From Paractinoplanes ferrugineus (lineage in GTDB: Bacteria; Actinomycetota; Actinomycetes; Mycobacteriales; Micromonosporaceae), in contig NZ_BOMM01000049.1 of assembly GCF_016862195.1 (NCBI RefSeq), positions 124,001 to 188,000 on the forward strand: 64,000 nt of DNA, given 5' to 3'. Below, one piece after another: positions 35,732 through 45,444 of this stretch; positions within the stretch are counted from its first letter, which is position 1, and every line of letters starts with the position of its first letter. The notes beneath the pieces are model-generated. The model was not told the origin of the DNA. It saw nothing but the letters and a program-made list of their open reading frames with translations, and made no database searches. The position numbers and the translations under genes are program-made.

Positions 35732-37559
35732 GAAGGCATTATCTCGCCGTCGCCAGCTGGGTTGGCATCCCGGTCGGGCTGGGGGCGGACGTCAGCTGCC
35801 TTCTCCTAGTCGCCCGACAATGATGTGACCCGCCTCCGCGCTGTTTTTCTGTGGACAACACGTCAGATCCGCTCGACTGTTCGGCGGCTGTCTTCCGCCG
35901 TAGCACCCGGTTCCCAACTCCGGCCGGTCCCCGCCCCGAGCCGGCCGCCGGCCGTCGCCCGATGTGGTTCGACAACGCGAAGCGCAGAACTTCAGAGATT
36001 CGTCCGGTTCACGCGGACGGGTTCGATTCCCGTTGGCGCCACGCTTACTGGGTGAAGGGTTCGTCGTGGTCGTATGCGGTTCGCAAATTAAGCGCCTTAT
36101 GCGCTTTTGCGATGACCCAAAGCCGAGAACCGCGCCAACGGTGGCAGAGGGCCGACTGCACGCGGTGACCATCGCGATTCAACAGTAGTGGTCGGACGAC
36201 TAGGGGCTGCAGCGCCGGTGCTGATGAATCGGTTCAGCGTGGCGGCGCTACGACGGGCGGTATGCACTGGCCGGTCAGGGTATCCGCCGACGGACAGCCG
36301 ATAGCGTCACAATCGGGCCCTGAGCTGCGGGTATGCGGTTCTTATTCTGCCAACTATGGTCCACCAAAGTTCGCGCAGGTCGACGGCTCGTTACCGCAGT
36401 GAGGGTAACGGGCCGTTCCCATGTTGGTGCTTACCATGGGAGCACAAGATCATGTCCGCCGCGGGGTGCGATGGTTGCGTCCGGCCGAGCGGGCTGGTCG
36501 GGTGTTTCCGCGAGGCTCCGCCAGCCGGTGGGTCGGACGCTGGACTCCTGGCGATGGGCGTGGCCGCTCCTGTGCTTCGAGGACGCGGAGAGGTTGATTG
36601 GAGTGGCGTTGCTGCGCTGCGGCTGCCCGTGCCGCCGGTGCACCGAACACCTGTGCTCGGTCGGCTCAGGCTGGGAAGCGCCTGTGGGCCGGAGACTCAG
36701 ATCGCCGCGACGCATACCCCGAGACGGCGTTACCGGCTACCACTTGCAGTCGGGGGAGGCCGGTCTGAGCTGACCCGATCGAGCTTCTGATCCGTAGTCA
36801 GATGACTAGTGGTCGTGAGGGCAGTCCAGAACGCAACGTCTAGTCCAAACGGGGGATGCCAGTCCAGCCGCAGCCGGTGGGTCCAGCCCAGGTCAGGCAC
36901 GGTTACGGACGCACACGCAGGCGAAAGTCCAGAAAAGGCCCGGCAAATCCAGTTAGTAAGCCGACGTCCGAGCACCATCCCCACCAGCTCGATGAAGACT
37001 TGCGGCCCCCTACGGCAACCGATGAGTTGACCTCTGATGGCATGAAGCTGAGACGCAGAATCCACCGCGCGTGACGCCGTCCAGCCAGCCCGACGGCGCC
37101 CGAGCACCATCCGAGCACCAACGATCGCCACCCAGACCAACCACGGCCGCACCTGCGATACCCCGCCCGCTTCCCTAAAACAGATGCGGAGCCACATTGA
37201 GAGGCAGTTACTTTCAGTAACCAAATGTGGTGGCCGGCCCTCTGCGAGACCGCAGCCAGCCAGCGCATTCAGAGCGGCGAAGCTGCCAAGGCCGCACAAG
37301 ACGGGTCCTGCTCGGCTGCCGGCGGGGTCGACCAGGGCCGCTGCCCGTGCCAACCAATAGTTCTGTTCGGCGAACGAAATTCCTACATCCGCTCATGCCG
37401 CCGTCCGCGCTCGGCGCGTCGCGAGCAATGGCTCTGGCGGAGGGCCGGCGAGCGGTTGCGGGTACAACGCCCGCCGGCGCAATCAAGAGTACGAGGCCAG
37501 CGGTCCGGCACCAGCCGGAGTGTTCGCAATGCCGCCGATCGTATGCGGTTGGGTGTCTG
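35732..37559. other. 1.8-kb stretch without a supported gene
   Basis: Frames here have scrambled codon bias and no convincing ribosome binding site. It holds the tRNA-like 3' end near 36.0 kb and a small GTTACT-TTC-AGTAAC inverted repeat at 37207-37221. Candidate frames on both strands around 36333-37353 were examined and not accepted. Confidence 0.5.
36002..36041 (+). other. tRNA-like 3' end (T-arm and acceptor strand)
   Basis: A T-arm-like hairpin is visible: 5-bp stem ACGGG/CCCGT around the loop TTCGATT (36017-36033). It is followed by TGGCGCC plus a discriminator A, as in a tRNA acceptor 3' strand, and preceded by a GTCCG...CGGAC possible variable-arm stem. No 5' half (acceptor GGCGCCA, D-arm) is seen upstream. 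It therefore reads as the 3' end of a tRNA gene, a typical footprint of integration. The tRNA identity is not clear. Confidence 0.45.
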
Positions 37560-37973
37560 TCAAAGTTGCGGCGAGCGAAGCCGCGTGGGCATGACCTCCC
37601 CGCCGTTGACCCGTACGAGCTCGTCGAGGATCTCGACGAGCCGCTGTTGGGTAACGCCGTCCTCGCTCCCGACGAACATCCTGTCGGCCGGCTGCTTCGG
37701 CAGGAAGGCCGCAACGTCGACACGCGGTCCGTAAAACAGGCAGACCTCGGCATCGAGCGACTCGCTCGACATGCGCAGCAGCCACGTAGGGTCCATGCCT
37801 GCCGAATCGAGAAGGCCTTCGAGCGCGATGGACAGCAATGACGCGTTCGCCTGAGTCCAGGAACGAAGGGCGTCTCCGAGTTCCTGGTCTCGACTTTCGT
37901 AAGGCTCGTCGGCTCGCTGATCCGGTGGTCGCATTTGCCGAACGTAGTGTTGGATGTCGCCCGACAGGTACAC
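37560..37973 (-). CDS. Conserved hypothetical protein, 137 aa
   Basis: A 137-aa protein with good coding bias and no recognised family. GTG 37973 is chosen because GAGGGG lies ~5 nt upstream; a TTG at 37991 is the longer alternative. The sequence is soluble and mixed alpha/beta (DALRSWTQANASLLSIALEG, MSSESLDAEVCLFYGP). It stands alone on the minus strand, 136 bp downstream of the crystallin-J1-like gene. Confidence 0.55.
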   Translation of the reverse strand: MYLSGDIQHYVRQMRPPDQRADEPYESRDQELGDALRSWTQANASLLSIALEGLLDSAGMDPTWLLRMSSESLDAEVCLFYGPRVDVAAFLPKQPADRMFVGSEDGVTQQRLVEILDELVRVNGGEVMPTRLRSPQL

Positions 37974-38109
37974 GGGACCCCTCAAGATCAATTACTCTTT
38001 TGCCGCACCCATCGCGCGTCACTGTGTACTACCTGTCGGCACCCCGCGTGCTGTCTGGGTGTCCTGCGTCGCAGTCGGACGCGCGACGGTGGGGTCGGCT
38101 TCGGTGATG

Positions 38110-38496
38110 TCAGCGGTACTCGCCGACAACCGTGATGGTGCCGACGATGTTGGCGTTGAGTTCCGCCAGGTCGTCGGCGGGGATCCAGTACTCGAGGATG
38201 GTTCGTCCGCCGACCTGATGGACGTCGTATCGATCGAGGAACGAGCGCCGGACCTCGAACCTGGTCACGTATCCCGCACCGGAGGCGGGGACGTTCCAGT
38301 CCCGGGCAATCATGGAGGCGTACTCCTCGTTCAGCACCGGGTAGAAGATCGGCTGGTCCGGAAGCCGTGGCGGCCAGGCACGCCAGTTCGACTTCTCCAC
38401 CAACGCCAGTTCCTCCGGACCTGTCGGCCTCCACAAGCTCACCGTCTCGAGGTTCTCCACAGCTTTATGATCGTCCGGCACGTGGCCGCCAGCCAC
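38110..38496 (-). CDS. ADP-ribosylation/crystallin J1-like small protein
   Basis: A 128-aa protein of a family common in actinomycetes and often labelled ADP-ribosylation/crystallin J1. Markers are VSLWRPTGPEELALVEKSNW, RLPDQPIFYPVLNEEYASMI, ARDWNVPASGAGYVTRFEVR and GGRTILEYWIPADDLAELN. It is far shorter than ADP-ribosylglycohydrolases, so the label carries no catalytic meaning. GTG 38496 is used, but other GTG codons are in frame. It is a single gene with no operon partner evident. Confidence 0.8.
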   Translation of the reverse strand: MAGGHVPDDHKAVENLETVSLWRPTGPEELALVEKSNWRAWPPRLPDQPIFYPVLNEEYASMIARDWNVPASGAGYVTRFEVRRSFLDRYDVHQVGGRTILEYWIPADDLAELNANIVGTITVVGEYR

Positions 38497-38622
38497 CGAT
38501 TTCCCACCCGGCGGCCCAGATCAGACCCCCGCCCGGATCTGCCGCTGATAGCGCTCGCAGCGGCTGGCGAGGGGTCACGCTGCGCGTCTTCCGGACGACC
38601 GGCCGGACGGCGACGGGGCCGG

Positions 38623-39003
38623 TCAGTCTGGGGTGAACAGGCCCTGGATGCCCACCACGACGGCGATGACGCCGAAGACGGCCAGCAGCAGACCCACGCC
38701 GGGGCGTGCCGGGCGGTCGGCGGAGGGCGCTCGGCCGGTCAGCCGGTGCCACAGCAGGGCCACGCCGACGCCGATACCGACCACCTCGAAGTGGAAGACG
38801 TGCGGCCCAGAGAAGAGGTGGACCAGCAGGTAATAGCCGCCCGCCACTAGGGCCACGACCCCGACGATCCAGCCCCACGGCGCGACCTGGGCGGCGAACC
38901 GTTCGAAGCCGTGGCCGACGCGCGGCACTTGACGCAGCAGGGCGGTGGCGAGCAGCAGCCCGCCTAGAATGTTGGCGAGGTCCAACAGGAGCGCCATGAT
39001 CAT
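38623..39003 (-). CDS. Small membrane protein, 126 aa
   Basis: A 126-aa protein with four predicted membrane segments: an N-terminal LLLDLANILGGLLLATALLR, then GWIVGVVALVAGGYYLLVHL, VVGIGVGVALLWHRL, and C-terminal GLLLAVFGVIAVVVGIQGL. No family is recognised. Both ATG 39003 and ATG 38997 are possible starts. Confidence 0.7.
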   Translation of the reverse strand: MIMALLLDLANILGGLLLATALLRQVPRVGHGFERFAAQVAPWGWIVGVVALVAGGYYLLVHLFSGPHVFHFEVVGIGVGVALLWHRLTGRAPSADRPARPGVGLLLAVFGVIAVVVGIQGLFTPD

Positions 39004-39754
39004 GCGGGGCCGCTTACCCGTTCCGGGAGCGCTCCCAAACCGCGTGGCGGAGCTGGGCGGCTCCTTGCCGCGTGCCGGTCGTTGACCTGCGCCCCAGCGC
39101 TTTCCGGATTCGCCGCGAGGCGAGCAACTAATCAGACCGACGTGCTTGAGCGCTACCGGCGGTGGCTTTCCACCAGGCGGTCAGTCGCTCGGCCGCTGGT
39201 GCGGTCTGCACGAGGCCGGAAGACATACCGAAGTGACCAGTGATCTCGCCGTCGAGGAACAAGCTGACCTCCCTGGGGCCGGCTCCGAATGACGACAGCC
39301 GTGTCACGGTCGACTACGCCGATGGCACCCGAGCAGCGATCATCTCGGTCGGTGAATGGCACACCGACACGGGTCTCGGCAACGGGCACTGGACCGTATT
39401 GGTGCCGTCAGCGATGCCCACGCCCGAGCCCTGATGACGCTCCGTCAATCAAGCAATCTCGCGTAGTCGGGTAGCGCGGGATTATTGGCAGTGCGCCATC
39501 ACCTCGTGCTGCGACCTGTGCCCGGCGCTGCGTGGGTGACGCATCAGACGGTCGAACGCCAAGGCGGTTCGGACCCCCGCACCAGCGGGCGATAGAAAGC
39601 CTCGGTGCGTCCGGCGACCGGGGGCGCTACTGCGGCCTCGCCAGCGCATTCATCTGCCAAGATAATGCGTCCACTCAGCTTGAATATCAGTAGCTCACTT
39701 TCGGTTTTTTTTATTAACTTTAACGCGCGTTCTCAAGTTGTCTAGAGATGCGCG
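39004..39754. other. Stretch without a firm gene; short conserved-looking frame inside
   Basis: A 64-codon plus-strand frame at 39240-39434 has coding-like bias in its second half (VTVDYADGTRAAIISVGEWH) and may be a gene fragment. It has no SD. The last 60 bp is unusually AT-rich (poly-T near 39706-39713). Nothing else is supported. Confidence 0.35.
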
Positions 39755-40171
39755 CTACGAGATGCAAATCGGAGCAGTGTTTTCACCAAGCGAATACGTG
39801 GTCGAATCGTTGGACCCGATGTCATGCCCGACGCTCGCGCAGATATGCTGAATCATCTGGGCTGAAGAAGGCCCATTGACTCCCCACAATCTGACCGTAT
39901 TGTCGTCGGCCCCGCTGGCGAGTGTCTTACCGTAACAACTGGTGCGCCGGTTGGTGGCGAAGTTGTAAGAGTACTTTTCGCCGACGTGACTCAGGGCCCA
40001 GTTGGCAGCCGCGTCACGGTTGGCCTGGGACGTACTCAGATACGTCTCTTGCGCACCTTTATCCACGTTTCGGTCTCGGTATCCTACCGTGCGCACGCCC
40101 TGGCCGAGTCGCCATATTGGGACCACACTCGTCGTGTACCAGAACTGGCGTGTGACGGCGAACACATAGTA
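39755..40171 (-). pseudogene. Chimeric remnant: peptidase-like fragment plus WD40 tail
   Basis: The last ~139 codons of a minus-strand frame contain two joined pieces. The first (NRDAAANWALSHVGEKYSYN) resembles the N-terminal helix of NlpC/YiiX-type cysteine peptidases, truncated at NRRTSCYG. It runs directly into GKTLASGADDNTVRLWGV, a WD40 repeat, followed by a typical C-terminus of actinobacterial WD40 proteins ending in PICIS. Neither piece is complete, so this is a fusion of gene debris rather than one functional gene. Confidence 0.55.
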
Positions 40172-40175
40172 TGTG

Positions 40176-40430
40176 TTCCTCGGTGTCGGGGTCCTTCGCA
40201 CCGACCTGGACGCGCAGGACGATGAGCATCGCGATCGCGGCCGGGCTGAGCACGGCCATCCAGCCCGAGGTCCATAATTCGGGCGGCAGCTGGATGTAGC
40301 GGTGGATATGCGCGGCCTGGGGCTTGTTGCGGCGCAGCCGGTTGAACGCCAGGCCGGGCGTCTCGTAGTCTGGTGGCCGCCCCGCATTTCGGACACCGCT
40401 GGTCACGCCGGGAAACAGCCGTACGCTCAT
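40176..40430 (-). pseudogene. Truncated winged-helix protein fragment
   Basis: The 5' part of a minus-strand gene (ATG 40430) reads FIQLPPELW-like: HRYIQLPPELWTSGWMAVLS, then PAAIAMLIVLRVQVG. It is the common start of an actinomycete helix-turn-helix family that normally continues through a winged helix. Homology stops at DPDTEE (40176), exactly where the neighbouring peptidase/WD40 debris begins in another frame. It is a truncated remnant. Confidence 0.5.
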
Positions 40431-40536
40431 AGCCTCACCGTTGCCGTCCACTCGGACGGGACGTCGCCGACCGGATATTCAGGGCTCGTCAACAGAATGA
40501 CGGCCTTCGATGGCGCTGCTGTGTGAGAATGAGTCA

Positions 40537-42864
40537 ATGGACGACGGTCTTTCCGGCATCGTGTCATTGGAGGACGTTGCGCGGGTATTGCGGCAGCTGC
40601 GCCGCCGGGAGGCCCGTGAGCAGTGCCGTCCGGAGCTGACCTATCGGGAGATTGCGGTCAAGACCGGCTGGTCCGTCGGTGCTATCGGCGGCTATTTCTC
40701 CGGGACGTTTCTTCCCTCCACGATCAGGTTCGATACCTTGGTCCGGCTGCTGGGCGCGACCCCCGCCGAGCAGGGCGCGCTGGCCACCGCCCGAGATGGC
40801 GTCGCCGAACGTCGGGCGGCGGCCGGCGCGGCGCCCGCCGGCCCGCCCCGCGACGTCCCTTGTCAACTGCCGGCCGTGGTGTACGACTTCACCGGCCGCG
40901 ACGATCAGCTAGCGCGGCTGGATGAGCTGTTGGGGGCGCCGGGTGCGCGCATCGCTGCCGTCAGCGGCACGGCCGGGGTGGGCAAGACCGCACTGGCCGT
41001 CTACTGGGCTCACCGGGTGGCGGACCAGTTCCCGGACGGCCAGCTGTACGCGGACCTGCGCGGCTTCGACACGAACGCCTCGCCATTGTCACCGGCCGCG
41101 GTGGCGCGCGGCTTCCTGACCGCGCTCGGCGAGCAGGCCGCGCGGCTTCCGGTCGGGTCCGAGGAACTGATCGCGCTCTACCGCAGTACGCTGGCGAGCC
41201 GGCGGGTGCTGCTCCTGCTGGACAACGCACACGACGCCGCCCAGGTGCGACCACTGCTGCCCGGCATGCCGGGCAGCGTCGTGGTGATCACCAGCCGCAA
41301 CCAGTTGGCGGGTCTGGTCGCCACCAACGGCGCCCGGTCGGTGAAACTGGACCTCCTGTCCCCGGCGGAAGCCAGGACGATGCTGGCGCGACGGCTGGGC
41401 AGCGGTCCGGTGGCGGCCGAACCCGAAGCGGTAACAGATATCATCGAACGGTGTTGCCGGCTGCCGCTGGCGCTGGCCGTCGCCGCCGCCCGCGCGGCCA
41501 TCGACGAGTTGTCACTGGTCGACCTGGCAGCGGAACTGGGGGAGGCCGGTCGACGGCTCGACGCGCTCGGCGCCGATGACGCCGCCTCCGATGTGCGTAC
41601 TGTCTTCTCCTGGTCGTACCGGGCACTGCCCGATCAGGCGGCCCGGTTGTTCCGGCTCGTCGGGTTGCACCCCGCTCCCGACCTCGGCGTCGCCGCAGCG
41701 GCCAGCATGCTCGCGGCCACCCCGGCGCAGACGCGCGCGCTGTTGGTGGGGCTGACCCGCGCCAACCTGCTCACCGAGCACACCCCGGGCCGCTTCACCT
41801 GCCACGATCTGCTGCGCGCCTACGCCGGCGAACTGGCCGCCGCCGATGACGGTGCCATGGCCGTACGCCGCATGGTCGACCACTACTGCGTCACGGCGCA
41901 CGCTGCCGCTTCGCTGGTGAACCCGGCCAGGGACGTGGACGATCCGCCGGGTGCCGCTCCGGGGGTGCGGCCCGAGCCGCTGGCCGACCGTGCCGAGGCG
42001 CTCGCCTGGTTCACCGCCGAGTATCCGATCCTGCTCGCGACCGTGCGCATCGCTGTGCGGTACCAGTTCGACACGAGTGCGTGCCATCTGGCTGCGGCGG
42101 CCACTGCGTACCAGAACCTGCGTGCGCTGTGGGCGCCGTGGGCGGAGACACTCCGGGTGGGGCTGTACGCGAGCGAGCGGCTGGGTGACGTCGCCTGGCA
42201 GGCGTGGTTTCACCGTAACCTGATCTTCGCTCACGCGTGGACCGGCGATCACGAGCGGAGCGTGTACCACGCCGAGTTGGCCATCGACTTGTGCCGCGCC
42301 GTCGGCGACGTCGGCGGCGAGGCCCGGTGCCACCGCCACCTGTGCATGACCTTCGAACGTCAGGGCAATTACCGGCAGGCGCTGCACCATGCCGTGCGCA
42401 GCCGGGACCTGTTACAGGGCACCGACGACGTGATGCGGGTGGCCTACGCGTTCAATTCGGTCGGTTGGTATCAGGCGCTGGTCGGCGACTTCACGGAGGC
42501 GTTGGTCAACTGTCGACAAGCCGTCGCGCTGTTGCAGAAGCACGCGCATCCCACCAATCAGGCCACCGCGTGGGACAGCCTCGGCTACGTGCACCATAAC
42601 TTGGGACAGCACCGTGAAGCCTTGGAGTGTTATGCCAAGGCGCTCGCATTGTTCCGCTCGAATGGTGAGCGGCACTATCAAGCGCTCACCCTCGAACACC
42701 TGGGCGACACGTTGCTGGCCACCGGCGACCACGATGCCGCCGGCGCGGCCTGGCGGGACGCGCTGACGCTGCTGGCGGCGCCACAACACCCGGAGGCAGT
42801 GCAGATCCGCACGAAGCTCGACGGTCTACGACGAACGTCAGACACCCAGGAAAGGACCTCGTGA
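40537..42864 (+). CDS. HTH / NB-ARC / TPR regulator (STAND family)
   Basis: A 775-aa protein. An N-terminal HTH covers ~10-70 (ELTYREIAVKTGWSVGAIGG). An NB-ARC ATPase follows, with P-loop GTAGVGKTA (144-152), Walker B region RVLLLLDNAHDAAQ, sensor ITSRNQL and CRLPLALAVAAAR. A winged helix (FTCHDLLRAYAGEL) and C-terminal TPRs (YQALVGDFTEALVNCRQAVA and HREALECYAKALALF) complete it. This is the AfsR-type layout without a SARP domain. ATG 40537 is chosen over 40510 by context, and SD evidence is weak. Probably a transcriptional activator or signal-responsive STAND protein; its ligand is unknown. Confidence 0.85.
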   Translation: MDDGLSGIVSLEDVARVLRQLRRREAREQCRPELTYREIAVKTGWSVGAIGGYFSGTFLPSTIRFDTLVRLLGATPAEQGALATARDGVAERRAAAGAAPAGPPRDVPCQLPAVVYDFTGRDDQLARLDELLGAPGARIAAVSGTAGVGKTALAVYWAHRVADQFPDGQLYADLRGFDTNASPLSPAAVARGFLTALGEQAARLPVGSEELIALYRSTLASRRVLLLLDNAHDAAQVRPLLPGMPGSVVVITSRNQLAGLVATNGARSVKLDLLSPAEARTMLARRLGSGPVAAEPEAVTDIIERCCRLPLALAVAAARAAIDELSLVDLAAELGEAGRRLDALGADDAASDVRTVFSWSYRALPDQAARLFRLVGLHPAPDLGVAAAASMLAATPAQTRALLVGLTRANLLTEHTPGRFTCHDLLRAYAGELAAADDGAMAVRRMVDHYCVTAHAAASLVNPARDVDDPPGAAPGVRPEPLADRAEALAWFTAEYPILLATVRIAVRYQFDTSACHLAAAATAYQNLRALWAPWAETLRVGLYASERLGDVAWQAWFHRNLIFAHAWTGDHERSVYHAELAIDLCRAVGDVGGEARCHRHLCMTFERQGNYRQALHHAVRSRDLLQGTDDVMRVAYAFNSVGWYQALVGDFTEALVNCRQAVALLQKHAHPTNQATAWDSLGYVHHNLGQHREALECYAKALALFRSNGERHYQALTLEHLGDTLLATGDHDAAGAAWRDALTLLAAPQHPEAVQIRTKLDGLRRTSDTQERTS

Positions 42865-42872
42865 CTGGATAG

Positions 42873-43208
42873 GTGGGTCGGGCGGCTCGGCTGTCTGTTG
42901 TGGAGGTTGGTGGTTGGTCAATCGTTTCCGCCTCGCCGTCGCCGTCGTATGACGACCTGGCCGCGAAGGTCGCGGAGTTGACTGCCCTGCTGGAGCGGGC
43001 TTTCGCCCGGATCGCGGATCTTGAAGCCCGGTTGAAGCAGTCGTCGTCGAACTCGTCGAAGCCTCCCCCGTCGGACGAGCTGGCCAAACCGGCGCCGAAG
43101 TCGCTGCGGGGGCGTTCCGGCCGGGGTCCGGGACGGCCGAAAGGCCAGGACGGTGTCACCCTGGAACGCTTCGCGGATCCGGACGTGGTGATGCGGCATC
43201 TTCCGTAG
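42873..43208 (+). mobile_element. IS66-family transposase N-terminal fragment
   Basis: The frame reads like the start of IS66 transposases: DDLAAKVAELTALLERAFAR (leucine-zipper-like coil), then LKQSSSNSSKPPPSDELAKP, a Gly/Arg-rich stretch, and FADPDVVMRHLP. A TAG interrupts it just before the usual VCAGCG zinc motif, which follows in frame (43209 onward). The DDE catalytic domain is missing. It is a decayed insertion-sequence remnant. Confidence 0.7.
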
Positions 43209-43607
43209 GTGTGCGCAGGCTGCGGGCACCACACCACGGCGGCCGCGCCGCCGTCAGCGCCCACCTAACGCCGCGGACACCGTTCCAGCCGTCGTCGACC
43301 TGGACGCGCCCGGGTCCACCGCAGGAAATCCTCAATGGACTAATTGGCGAATACTCGCAGGCAGCGTAACCCGAACCGCGATTTCGAGCGGTACGGCTTC
43401 GCTGGCCTGGCGGTGCAGGTGTAGGGCCGCCAGGCTTCCGCCTGGGCGGACTTCTCAATCAGCGCGGCTGATCCCGGACCGACGGAACGCACCCGGTACG
43501 CCGGCCGGCCGTGTTCAGTGCTGTCCAACGCTGTCCAGGATCGCCGGTGGCCAGTCGCGGCGACGGCCAGAATGCGTCCAGACAGTCCACACACCTCAGG
43601 AGGAATC

Positions 43608-44048
43608 ATGACGACGATCGTCAAAGGCAAGCCCATGACCGCTGCCGTGCTGGGTCTCGCGGCCCTCGGCGCGGTCAGCGTCATCGCGTTCTCACCGGCC
43701 GCCGAGGCGGCGCCCGTACCCAGCGCCGTCGTCGGCAACGCCACGCCCTTCGACATGGACAAGGTCGGCACCCGGACCGGCAGCACCAGCCTCGCCTCGG
43801 TCGGTTACTCAGCGTACGTCGGCTACCTCGGCGCCGGTGTCACCGGTCGGTACTGCTTCCATTTCAGCCACGCCAACCAGGGCGCGGTGGCGGTGTCGGC
43901 CGGCGCCCGGACGTTCAACGTGATCTTGACGACGGTCAGCACGGATCTGGAAAACCGGCTGAACTACGGCTGGACGTACTGCGCGACCATCCGCAACGCC
44001 TCCTCGGTCGGCTCGGACGTCGACCTCTACGCGCGGGCAGCGCTCTGA
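43608..44048 (+). CDS. Small secreted protein, 146 aa
   Basis: A 146-aa protein with a Sec signal peptide (MTAAVLGLAALGAVSVIAFS, cleavage likely after AEA near residue 38). The mature part is Gly/Ala/Thr-rich, with two Cys (RYCFHFSHANQG and YGWTYCATIRN) that could form a disulphide, and no known domain. AGGAGG precedes ATG 43608. It stands intact in a region of gene fragments. Its function is unknown. Confidence 0.75.
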   Translation: MTTIVKGKPMTAAVLGLAALGAVSVIAFSPAAEAAPVPSAVVGNATPFDMDKVGTRTGSTSLASVGYSAYVGYLGAGVTGRYCFHFSHANQGAVAVSAGARTFNVILTTVSTDLENRLNYGWTYCATIRNASSVGSDVDLYARAAL

Positions 44049-44120
44049 GCTTGCCGTTTGTAGCAGGTGGCCGGAAGTTATATCCGTAATCGCCCCAAGT
44101 TAAGCATGTCCACATAGGAA

Positions 44121-44170
44121 GACCCCGTCGGGTTCGATCGAGTACCACACAAGATCGCCCCGACGGGGTC
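44121..44170. terminator. Strong hairpin, probable terminator of lost MCP gene
   Basis: A 12-bp inverted repeat, GACCCCGTCGGG (44121-44132) with its complement at 44159-44170 and a 26-nt loop. It sits just beyond the stop codon of the truncated chemotaxis-receptor tail on the minus strand, as a terminator of that gene would. Confidence 0.6.
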
Positions 44171-44191
44171 TCCGCCAGCATGCGCCCCGCG

Positions 44192-44266
44192 GTTAGATGC
44201 GGAACGTGGCAACGAGGCTGCTGAGTTCGGTGGACATGCGGGCGAGGTCGGTGGTGGCCTGTGGTG
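44192..44266 (-). pseudogene. C-terminal tail of a methyl-accepting chemotaxis protein
   Basis: The minus-strand frame ending in TAA at 44192-44194 encodes only about 24 residues (QATTDLARMSTELSSLVATF then RI), the characteristic end of actinobacterial MCPs (xLARMSxELxxLVxxFRV). Everything upstream is replaced by unrelated sequence, so only the last codons of the gene and its terminator survive. Confidence 0.55.
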
Positions 44267-44289
44267 GGCGATCGCCGGACACCACCACG

Positions 44290-44673
44290 AAGTTCGGCCA
44301 CTGGCAGGCACTTGCCCGGGGGTCAGCCGTCGGCGCCGGTCACGTGGCGGGCCAGTCCGCCCTGTGGCTGGACAACCAGTACTTCCCCGACGAAGGCAAC
44401 ACCGAATCCTCCGACGAGTACGGCCGCACCGCGGTCAAGAACGGCACGACCACTGACGGCGACGGCAACGACGTGACGGTCTGGCAGGACCGGCCGGTGT
44501 TGCGTACGGATCAGTCGTTCACCGTCTCGGCGTGGGTGATGTTGCAAGACGGACTGATCGGCAACGCCGACCACACGGTAATAGCGCAGCGCGGCACACA
44601 TGAGAGCGCCTTCTGGCTCAAGTACTACACCACTTGGACCGTGGCAGTGGCCGTAGGTCACTCTGGTGGATGA
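44290..44673 (+). pseudogene. LamG-like domain fragment
   Basis: The frame ending at TGA 44671-44673 contains GRTAVKNGTTTDGDGNDVTV and LRTDQSFTVSAWVMLQD, then VIAQRGTHESAFWLKYYT, the pattern of LamG/concanavalin A-like domains in large secreted actinomycete proteins. There is no signal peptide, and the frame opens inside the remnant MCP tail. It is an internal fragment. Confidence 0.55.
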
Positions 44674-44740
44674 CTGTCATCCCCGCGCGATGGGTTCACC
44701 GTGGAGACCACGACGGTGACCCGTGAGGCGGTGGCGAGTG

Positions 44741-45180
44741 ATGACATCTCAGGGCGTGATCTTCAAAAGGTGTGGATGCCGGGACGATCAGATACGCCGG
44801 CTCGAGCAATCGTGTCCCCGTCTCGGCGAGCGCGGCCACGGCAGCTGGTACTTCCACTGCTCGACCACGAACCTGCTCGGCCGCCGCGAACGGGCACGCC
44901 GCGGCGGCTACCCCTGACAGACGGCGGCCCGTCAGGCCCGCGACGAGTTCCTGGCCGCGAGCGTCGCCGACCGCACCGCTGAAGGCTGGACGGTCGAACG
45001 CCGGCTGCGATACTGGCTCGACTCGCGAACTCATATCCGGAAGACGACCCGGTTCCACTACACCCGGGACGTCGACACCGTCCTGATCCCACACCTCGGC
45101 CGCTACCGTCTCGCCGACCGCGACGCTCAAGTCTTGCGGACGGTGTTCGCGGCCATCGCCGGCACCCGACCGCGGCCCGA
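44741..45180 (+). pseudogene. Tyrosine-type phage/AICE integrase, decayed
   Basis: ATG 44741 opens an integrase N-terminus typical of actinomycete elements: GVIFKRCGCRDDQIRRLEQS, PRLGERGHGSWYFHC. A TGA at 44915-44917 interrupts it where GGYPTRAAA would normally continue, and the same frame then resumes with ARDEFLAASVADRTAEGWTV and TTRFHYTRDVDTVLIPHLGR (core-binding domain). The catalytic C-terminal domain (R-H-x-x-R-Y) is absent after ~45180. It lies ~220 bp from a tRNA-Arg fragment, as integrase genes lie next to their attachment sites. Confidence 0.75.
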
Positions 45181-45402
45181 AAACCACCGGTCCCACCCCG
45201 GCGAAACCGAAAACAGGTGCTTCCACCCCGATCCAACGCAAGCCGTCCGCGAAGCCCCCGGTCAGCCAGCCGTCAGCCCCGAACGACGCTGTTTCAGCGC
45301 TGGCACCCACATCGCGCCCACGTGACCGCCACCGTCCACAACGCCCAGACAGCAGCACCGGCCTGAACCGCATTCCTGCAGCTCAGAACCTAAATGATCT
45401 TG

Positions 45403-45444
45403 TGCGCCCGAAGGGACTCGAACCCCTGACCTTCTGATCCGTAG
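45403..45444 (-). other. tRNA-Arg(ACG) 3' fragment, probable attachment site
   Basis: On the minus strand, 42 nt match the 3' half of an actinobacterial tRNA-Arg: anticodon loop CTACGGA with ACG, variable region, T-arm AGGGG-TTCGAGT-CCCTT and acceptor 3' strand CGGGCGC plus A. The 5' half (acceptor, D-arm, 5' anticodon stem) is absent, so it is not a functional tRNA. Its length and end point fit the core att site left by an element integrated into a tRNA-Arg gene. Confidence 0.7.

Noticed and set aside
36002..36041. Intact tRNA gene
   Set aside because: No 5' acceptor strand, D-arm or paired anticodon stem is present upstream, so it is listed only as a tRNA-like 3' end.
36333..37353. Several 140-207 codon frames on both strands
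   Set aside because: Codon bias is not consistent, no ribosome binding site, no family resemblance; treated as noncoding.
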